Positions 12,001 to 21,000 of a stretch of 64,000 bases of DNA are shown here, in pieces. The notes beneath the pieces were generated by a model. That model was given only the letters and a program-made list of their open reading frames with translations, searched no databases and was not told where the DNA came from. The translations under genes and the position numbers were made by a program. Origin of the DNA: Corallococcus sp. AS-1-6 (lineage in GTDB: Bacteria; Myxococcota; Myxococcia; Myxococcales; Myxococcaceae); the NCBI RefSeq assembly GCF_020037015.1, contig NZ_JAIQDE010000003.1:336546-400545 (forward strand). Reading direction: 5' to 3'. Numbering within the stretch: the stretch's first letter is position 1; every line of letters begins with the position of its first letter.

Positions 12001-15000
12001 GACACCAGCCGCTCGCCGCTCTTCCAGGCCATGTTCGTGCTCCAGGCGGAGGAGCTGTCCGGTCAGGTGTCCGTGGCCGGCCTCACGCTGAAGACGTTCG
12101 AAGCGGAGGCGCGCACGGCCAAGTTCGACATGTCCCTGTCGCTGGCGGACGCGTCCGAGGGCTTCCTGGGCCGGCTCGCGTACAACTCCGACCTGTACTC
12201 CCGCGCCACCGCCGAGCGGCTGGTGCAGCACCTCGTGATGATGCTGGAGGGCATCGCCGCGGACATGGACCAGCGCGTGATGGCGCTGCCGCTCATGACG
12301 GAGGACGAGGCGCGGCAGGCGCTGGTGGTGTGGAACGACACCCGCGTGGAGTTCCCGCGCGAGGCGTGCATCCAGTCGTTCATCCAGGCGCATGCCCGCG
12401 TCACGCCGGACGCGGTGGCGCTCGTCTACGAGGACACGTCGCTCACGTTCGCGGAGCTGGACGCGAAGGCGAACCAGTTGGCGCACCACCTGCGCACCCT
12501 GGGCGTCGCGCCGGAGGTGCGCGTGGCGCTCTGCCTGGACCGCTCGCTGGACCTGGTGGTCGGCATGCTGGGCGTGCTCAAGGCCGGCGGCGCGTTCGTG
12601 CCGCTCGACCCGGCGTACCCCATCGACCGGCTCGACTACATGCTGGAGGACAGCGGCGCCACGGTGCTCGTGACGCGCGGCGAGCCCATGCCGGGCCTGC
12701 ACGCGGAGGACCGCGTGGGGCTGCACCTGGATGACGTCCGCGACGTCCTCCAGGCCCTGCCCACCACGGCGCCGTCCGTGAACATGACCTCCGCCAACCT
12801 GGCGTACGTCATCTACACGTCCGGCTCCACGGGCCGTCCCAAGGGCACGCTCCTGCAGCATCAGGGCCTGGTGAACACGGCCCTGCAGGCGGGCCGCGCG
12901 CACCGCTACGCGCCGGGCAGCCGCGTCTTGCAGTACGCGGCGTCCAGCTTCGACGCGAGCGTGTGCGAGGTCTTCGGCACGCTCGTCGCCGGGGCCACGC
13001 TGGTGCTCGCGCCGCGCGACCGGCTGCTGCCGGACGAGCCGCTGCGCACGCTGCTCCAGCAGCAGCGCATCACCGCCGTCACCCTGACGCCGTCGGTGCT
13101 CGCGCAGTTGGGCACGGAGGGGCTGGAGGGCCTGCGCACCGTCATCTCCGCGGGCGAGGCGCTGAGCGTGGAGCTGGCGCGCAAGTGGGGCGAAGGGCGC
13201 TTGATGATCAACGCCTACGGCCCCACGGAGGCCACGGTCTGCGCGACGCTGACCGAGAACGGCGCGAACCCGGAGCGGCTCACCATTGGCAAGCCGTGGG
13301 CGAACGTGCAGGTGTACGTGCTGGACGCCGCGCTCCGGCCGCAGCCGGCGGGCGTCCCGGGCGAGCTGTACGTGGCGGGCGTGGGACTGGCGCGTGGCTA
13401 CCAGGGCCGGCCGGACCTGACGGCGGAGCGGTTCATCCCGAACCCGTTCAGCCAGGAGCCGGGCGCGCGGCTGTACCGCACCGGCGACCGCGTGCGGTGG
13501 ACGTCCTCGGCGGAGCTGGAGTACCTGGGCCGCATCGACTCGCAGGTGAAGGTGCGCGGCTTCCGCATCGAGCTGGGCGAGGTCGAGTCCGTGCTGCTGC
13601 ACCACGCGGAGGTGCGTGAGGCGGCGGTGGTGGTGCGCGAGGACGCGCCGGGCGACAAGCGCCTGGTGGCCTACGTCGTGCCCCGGCAGGGCACGCTGGA
13701 CGCGGTGGAGCTGCGCCGCCACCTGAAGACGGAGGTGCCGGAGTACATGGTGCCTTCGGCCTTCGTGGTGCTGGAGGCGCTGCCGCTGACTCCCGCGGGC
13801 AAGGTGGACCGCAAGGCCCTGCCCGCGCCGACGGGCGAGGTGTCGCGCTCGCGCGCCTTCGTGGCCGCGCGGACCCCGACGGAGGAGCTGCTCACGGCCC
13901 TCTTCGCGCAGTTGCTTGGGGTGGAGCGCGTGGGCGTGGAGGACCACTTCTTCGAGATGGGTGGCCACTCGCTCATGGCCACGCGGCTGGCGTCGCGCAT
14001 CCGCGAGGCCTTCGACGTGGAGCTGCCGCTGCGGACGCTCTTCGAGGCGCCCACGGCGACGGACCTGGCCCGGCGCGTGGACACGCTCGTGGCGCAGGGC
14101 AGGGGCGTGAAGGCGCCGCCGCTCGTGGCGCTGCCGCGCGCGGAGCGGATGCCGCTGTCGTTCGCCCAGCAGCGCCTGTGGTTCCTCAACCAGTTGGAGC
14201 CGGACAGCGCCTTCTACAACCTCCCGCTGCCGGTGCGGCTGGAGGGCACGCTGGACGTGTCCGCGCTGGAGCGCGCCTTCACGGAGCTGGTGCGCCGCCA
14301 CGAATCGCTGCGCACCACGTTCCCCATGCGTGACGGCCAGCCTGCGCAGGTCGTCCACCCGGCGGTGACGGTGTCCCTGCCGGTGGTGGACCTGTCCGCG
14401 CGGCCCGAGGCCGAGCGTGAGGCCGAGGCCCAGCGCCGGGCCAACGAAGAGGCGCAGCGCCCGTTCCACCTGGCGAACGGCCCGCTCCTGCGCGTGAAGC
14501 TGCTCAAGCTGGAGGCCCAGCGGCACGTGCTGCTCGCGACGATGCACCACATCGTCTCCGACGGCTGGTCCATGGGCGTGCTGGTGCGGGAGATGGCGGC
14601 CCTCTACGAGGCCTTCGCCTCCGGCCGCGCGCCGTCCCTGCCGGAGCTGCCGGTGCAGTACGCGGACTACGCGGGCTGGCAGCGCGGCTGGCTGCAGGGT
14701 GACGTGCTGGCCCAGCAGATGGCGTACTGGAAGCAGCAGCTCACCGGCGCGCCCGCCGCGCTGGAGCTGCCCACGGACCGCCCGCGTCCGGCGGTGCAGA
14801 CGTACCGGGGCGCCAGCGTGAACCTGCGCGTGGGCAAGCCGGTGACGGACACGCTGAAGGCCCTGGCCCTCAAGGAAGGCGCCACGCCCTTCATGGTGCT
14901 CCTGGCCGCGTGGCAGGTGCTGCTCGCGCGCTACTCCGGTCAGGACGACGTGAGCGTGGGCACGCCCATCGCGGGCCGTGGCCGCACGGAGACCGAAGGC

Positions 15001-18000
15001 CTCATCGGCTTCTTCGTCAACACGCTGGTGCTGCGCACGAAGCTGGACGGCAACCCGTCCTTCCGCGCGCTGCTGGCCCAGGTGAAGGAGACGACGCTGG
15101 GCGCGTACGCGCACCAGGAGGTGCCCTTCGAGAAGCTGGTGGAGGAGCTGGCGCCCACGCGCGACACCAGCCGCACGCCGCTGTTCCAGGTGCTGCTGTC
15201 GTTCCAGAACGCGCCGGTGCCGGAGCTGGAGGTCAAGGGCCTCACGCTGCGCGCCGTCCCGCTGGAGCACCGCACCGCCCAGTTCGACCTGAACATGACC
15301 CTGTCGGAGGTGGACGGCGAGCTGCGCGGAGCCATGGAGTACAACTCCGACCTGTTCGACGCCGGCACCGCCGAGCGGATGCTGGAGCACCTCCGCGTCC
15401 TGCTGGAAGGCGTGGCGTCCCGGCCGGACGTGCCCGTGCAGCGCCTGCCGCTGCTCACCGAGGGTGAGAAGACGCAGCTCCTGACGACGTGGAACGACAC
15501 GCGGGCCGACTTCCCGCGCGACGCCTGCATCCACCAGCGCTTCGAGGAGCAGGTGGCCCGCACCCCGGACGCCATCGCCGCGACCTTCGAGGGTGAGACG
15601 CTCACGTACCGGCAGTTGGACGCGAAGGCGAACCAGTTGGCGCACCACCTGCGCCGGCTGGGCGTGGGGCCGGAGGTGAAGGTCGCCCTGTGCCTGGAGC
15701 GCTCGCTGGAGATGGTCATCGCCGTGATGGGCGTGCTCAAGGCCGGCGGCGCCTACGTGCCGCTCGACCCGAAGTACCCGCTGGATCGCCTGTCCTTCAT
15801 GCTGGAGGACACGCAGGTGCCGGTGGTGCTGACGCAGGACTCGCTGGCGGACGAGCTGCCCGTCACCACCCAGCAGCTCATCAGCCTGGATGGCGACTGG
15901 AAGCGGAGCATCTCCCGCGAGCGCGAGGACGCGCCCGTGACGGCGGTGTCCGCCGGCAACCTGGCCTACGTCATCTACACGTCCGGCTCCACGGGCCGGC
16001 CCAAGGGCGTGGCCATCGAACACCGCGGCGTGTCCAACTACCTGACGTGGTGCTTGTCCGCGTACGGGCTGGATACGGGCGCGGGCGCGCCGGTGCACTC
16101 GTCGCTCGCGTTCGACCTCACGGTCACCAGCATGCTGGCGCCGCTGGTCGCGGGCCGGGGCGTGGTGATGGTGTCGGAGACGCGGGGCGTGGAAGGCCTG
16201 GCGGACGTGCTGCGTGAGGGCACGGGCTTCAGCCTGGTGAAGCTGACGCCCAGCCACCTGCGGCTGTTGTCGGACCTCCTGGGCGCGGACGCGGCGGCGG
16301 GGCGCACGGGCGCCTTCGTCATCGGCGGCGAGGCGCTCTTCGCGGAGGAGCTGGCGTTCTGGCGCAAGCACGCGCCGGCCACGCGGCTCATCAACGAGTA
16401 CGGCCCCACGGAGACGGTGGTGGGCTGCTCGGTGCACGTCGTGGCCCCGGAGGACTCGGGCTCCGGCGCGGTGCGCATCGGCAAGCCGCTGCCCAACACG
16501 CGGATGTACGTGCTGGATGCGCAGTCGCAGCCCGTGCCGGTGGGTGTGCCGGGTGAGCTGTACATCGGCGGCGTGCAGGTGGGCCGCGGCTACCTGGGCC
16601 GCCCGGAGCTCACGGCGGAGAAGTTCGTCCCGGATGCGTTCAGCACGGATGCCGGCGCGCGGCTGTACCGCTCCGGCGACCTGGCCCGTTGGCGCGCCGA
16701 CGGCACGCTGGAGTACATGGGCCGCGTCGACCACCAGGTGAAGGTGCGCGGCTACCGCATCGAGCTGGGGGAGATCGAATCCGCCCTCATGGGCGCCTAC
16801 GGCGTCCGCGAGTCCGTGGTCGTCGTCCGCGAGGACGTGGCCGGCGACAAGCGGCTGGTGGCCTACGTCGCGGGTGACGTGGAGGTCCTGGATCGCAAGG
16901 GCCTGCGCGAGCACCTGGAGCGCACGCTGCCGGAGTACATGGTGCCGTCCGCCTTCGTGGTGATGGAGGCGCTGCCGGTGACCTCCAACGGCAAGGTGGA
17001 CCGCAAGGCGCTGCCCGTCCCCAGCGACGAGCGCGCGCAGGACGAGGCGTTCATCGCGCCGCGCACCCCCACGGAGCAGCTCCTCGCCGGAGCGTGGAGC
17101 GAGCTGCTCAACGTGGAGCGCGTGGGCTCGACGGACGACTTCTTCGAGCTGGGCGGACACTCGCTGCTGGCCACGCAGGTGCTGTCGCGCGTGCGGAGCA
17201 TCTTCCGGATCGACCTGCAGTTGCGGGACGTCTTCAACGCGCCCACGGTGCAGAAGCTGTCCGTCCTCATCGACCAGGCGCTCCAGGCCGGTGCGGGCAC
17301 CCAGGCGCCCGCCATCGTGCCGCTGCCGCGCGAAGGCCGCCTGCCGCTGTCCTTCGCCCAGCAGCGCCTGTGGTTCCTGCACCAGTTGGACGCGTCCAGC
17401 CCGGCCTACAACGTGCCCATGGTCCTTCGCCTGAAGGGCTCGCTGGACGTGACGGCGCTGGAGCAGAGCTTCACGGAGCTGGTGCGCCGGCACGAATCGC
17501 TGCGCACGTCGTTCCACCTGGACCACGGCCAGGCCACGCAGGTCATCCACCCGGCGGTGTCGCTGCCGCTCCCGGTGGTGGACCTCTCCGACATCCCGGA
17601 CCCCGAGCGCCATGACGAGGCGCGCCGGCTCGCGGACGAAGAAGCGGTGCACCCGTTCCAGTTGGCCACCGGTCCGCTGCTGCGCGTGAAGCTGCTCAAG
17701 CTGGATGAGAAGGAGCACATCCTCCTGCTCGTCATGCACCACATCGTCTCCGACGGTTGGTCCATGGGCGTGCTGGTGCGCGAGATGGCCGCGTCCTACG
17801 AGGCCTTCTCCAACGGCGGCACGCCGTCCCTGCCGCAGTTGCCGGTGCAGTACGCGGACTACGCGGGCTGGCAGCGCGGCTGGCTCCAGGGCGAGGTGCT
17901 GGAGAAGCAGCTCGGCTACTGGAAGCAGCAGCTCACCGGCGCGCCCTCCGCGCTGGAGCTGCCCACGGACCGTCCGCGTCCGGCGGTGCAGACGTCGCAC

Positions 18001-21000
18001 GGCTCCAGCGTCCCGGTGAAGGTCGGCCGGGAGCTGACGGAGACGCTCAAGGCGCTGGCGCTGAAGGAGGGCACCACGCCCTTCATGGTCCTCCTGGCCG
18101 CGTGGCAGACGCTGCTGTCCCGCTACTCCGGACAGGACGACATCAGCGTGGGCACGCCCATCGCGGGCCGCCAGCGCGCGGAGACGGAGGGCCTCATCGG
18201 CTTCTTCGTCAACACGCTGGTGCTGCGCACGAAGCTGGACGGCGACCCCACGTTCCGCGAGCTGCTGGGCCGCGTGCGGGAGACGACGCTGGGCGCGTAC
18301 GCGCACCAGGAGGTGCCGTTCGAGAAGCTGGTGGAGGAGCTGGCGCCCACGCGCGACACCAGCCGCACGCCGCTGTTCCAGGTGTCCATGACGCTGCAGA
18401 ACGCGCCGGAGGGGTCGTTCCACCTGACGGGCCTCACCCTGGAAGGCGTGGAGGTGGAGCACCGCACCGCGAAGTTCGACCTGTCGCTGGGCCTCACGGA
18501 GACGGCGAACGGCATCGAGGGCGGGCTCGAGTTCAACACCGACCTGTTCGACGCGAGCACCGCCGAGCGGCTCGCCCGTCACCTGGGCGTGTTGCTGGAG
18601 GGCATCGGGGCGAACCCGGACGCGCGGCTGCACCAGTTGCCGCTGCTCGCGGAGGAGGACCTCGAGCAGGTGGTGGCCGGCTGGAACACCCACGCGCGCT
18701 TCCCGGTGGACGCGTGCCTGCACACGCTGTTCGAGCGTCAGGCGGCGCGCACCCCGGACGCCGTCGCGGTCACCTACGCTGAACAGCGCCTCACGTACCG
18801 CGAGCTGGACACGCGGGCGAACCAGCTCGCGCACCACCTGCGCACGCTGGGCGTGGGGCCGGAGGTGCTGGTGGGCCTCGCGGTGGAGCGCTCGCTGGAG
18901 CTGATGGTGGGCCTCTTGGCCATCCTCAAGGCCGGCGGCGCGTACCTGCCCATGGATCCGGCCTACCCGCGCGAGCGCCTGGAGTTCATGGTGGAGGACG
19001 CGCGCGTGCCGGTGGTGCTCACGCAGCAGCACCTGCTGGACGTGGTGCCGTCGGGCGCGGCGAAGCGCCTGTGCCTGGACTCGGAGGCCGCCGCGTGGGC
19101 CTCCGCGCCCACCACGACGCCGGACAGCGGCGTGGCGCCGCATCACCTGGCGTACGTCATCTACACGTCCGGCTCCACGGGCCGTCCCAAGGGCGCGCAG
19201 ATCGAGCACGCCCAGGTGGTGCGCCTCTTCGACGGCACGAAGCACTGGTTCGACTTCGGCGCGAAGGACGTGTGGACGCTGTTCCACTCGTACGCCTTCG
19301 ACTTCTCCGTCTGGGAGATGTGGGGCGCGCTCCTGTACGGCGGCAAGCTGGTGGTGGTGCCGTACGAGGTCAGCCGCACGCCCGCGGACTTCCACGCGCT
19401 GCTCAAGCGCGAGGGCGTCACGGTGCTCAACCAGACGCCGTCCGCGTTCCGTCAGCTCATCCAGCACGAGGAGCGCACGGGCGACCACGAGGGCCTGTCC
19501 CTGCGCACGGTCGTGTTCGGCGGCGAGGCGCTGGAGTTCGGCAGCCTGCGTCCGTGGTACGCGCGCCACGCGGACAACGCGCCGGTGCTCGTCAACATGT
19601 ACGGCATCACGGAGACGACCGTTCACGTGACCTACCGCGCGCTCAAGGCGGCGGACGCGGAGGGCGGGCGCGGCAGCGAGGTGGGCGTCGCGATCCCGGA
19701 CCTCCAGGTGTACGTGCTGGATGCGCACGGACAGCCGGTGCCTCCGGGCGTCACGGGGGAGATGTACGTGGGCGGCGACGGCCTCAGCCGCGGCTACCTG
19801 GGCCGGCCGGAGCTGACCGCGCAGCGCTTCATCCCGGATCCGTTCAGCACCGTTCCGGGCGCGCGGCTCTACCGCTCCGGCGACCTGGCGCGGTGGCGTC
19901 CCAACGGCACGCTGGAGTACCTGGGCCGTGCGGACTTCCAGGTGAAGGTGCGCGGCTTCCGCATCGAGCTGGGCGAAATCGAAGCGGGCCTGCTCTCGCA
20001 CCCGAGCGTGCGCGAGGCCGTGGTGCTGGTGCGCGAGGACGTGCCGGGCGACAAGCGCCTGGTGGCGTACCTGGTGGGCGCGCCGGGCCAGGCCGTGGCC
20101 GGACCGCAGGAGCTGCGCGAGCAGTTGAGGCGCACGCTGCCGGAGTACATGGTGCCGTCCGCCTTCGTGACGCTGGACACGCTGCCGCTCACGTCCAACG
20201 GCAAGGTGGACCGCCGCGCGCTGCCCGCGCCGGACACCACGCGCGCGGAGGCCTCCACGCTGGTGGTGGCGCGCACGCCGCTGCAACTGCAGTTGGTCCG
20301 CGTCTGGGAGGAGACGCTGGGGATGTCGCCCATTGGCATCCGCGACGACTTCTTCGACCTGGGCGGCCACTCCATGCTGGCGGTGCAGCTCATGGGCCGC
20401 ATCCAGCAGCTCACCGGCAAGAACCTGCCCCTGGCGTCGCTGTTCCAGGCGTCGACGGTGGAGCAGTTGGCCGCGCTGCTGGAGGCGGATTCACGCGCCT
20501 GGTCGCCGCTGGTGGCGCTGAAGCCGGAGGGGACGAAGCCTCCGCTCTTCGCCATCCACCCGGCGGGCGGCGGCGTCCTCTGCTACGTGGACCTGGCGCG
20601 CGAGCTGGACGCGGATCAGCCGTGCTACGGCCTGCAGGCCCGGGGCACCGAGGGCGAGGAGCCCCTGGGCACCGTGGCGGAGATGGCCGCGCTGTACCTG
20701 TCGGCCGTGCGCGAGGTGCAGCCGCACGGGCCCTACCACCTGGCGGGCTGGTCGCTGGGCGGCATCATCGCCTTCGAGATGGCGCGGCAGTTGCGCGCCG
20801 TGGGCGAAGAGGTGGCGCTGCTGGCGAGCATCGACGCGTACACCGTGCAGCACATGGTGCCGGACAAGACGCCGGAGCAGGTCCTGGAGGACATGCTCAC
20901 CTCCGAGCTCACCATGATGCTGGCGGCCACCACCGGCCGCGATCCCATGGAGCTGCGCGAGCGCATCTCGAAGATGACGCAGGCGGAGCGCGTGAACTAC

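Noticed and set aside
6292..20370. A 4692-residue open frame on the minus strand inside the NRPS gene
   Set aside because: It mirrors the third-codon-position bias of the NRPS. The translation is His/Arg/Val low-complexity with no domains, as expected of an antisense shadow in GC-rich DNA.
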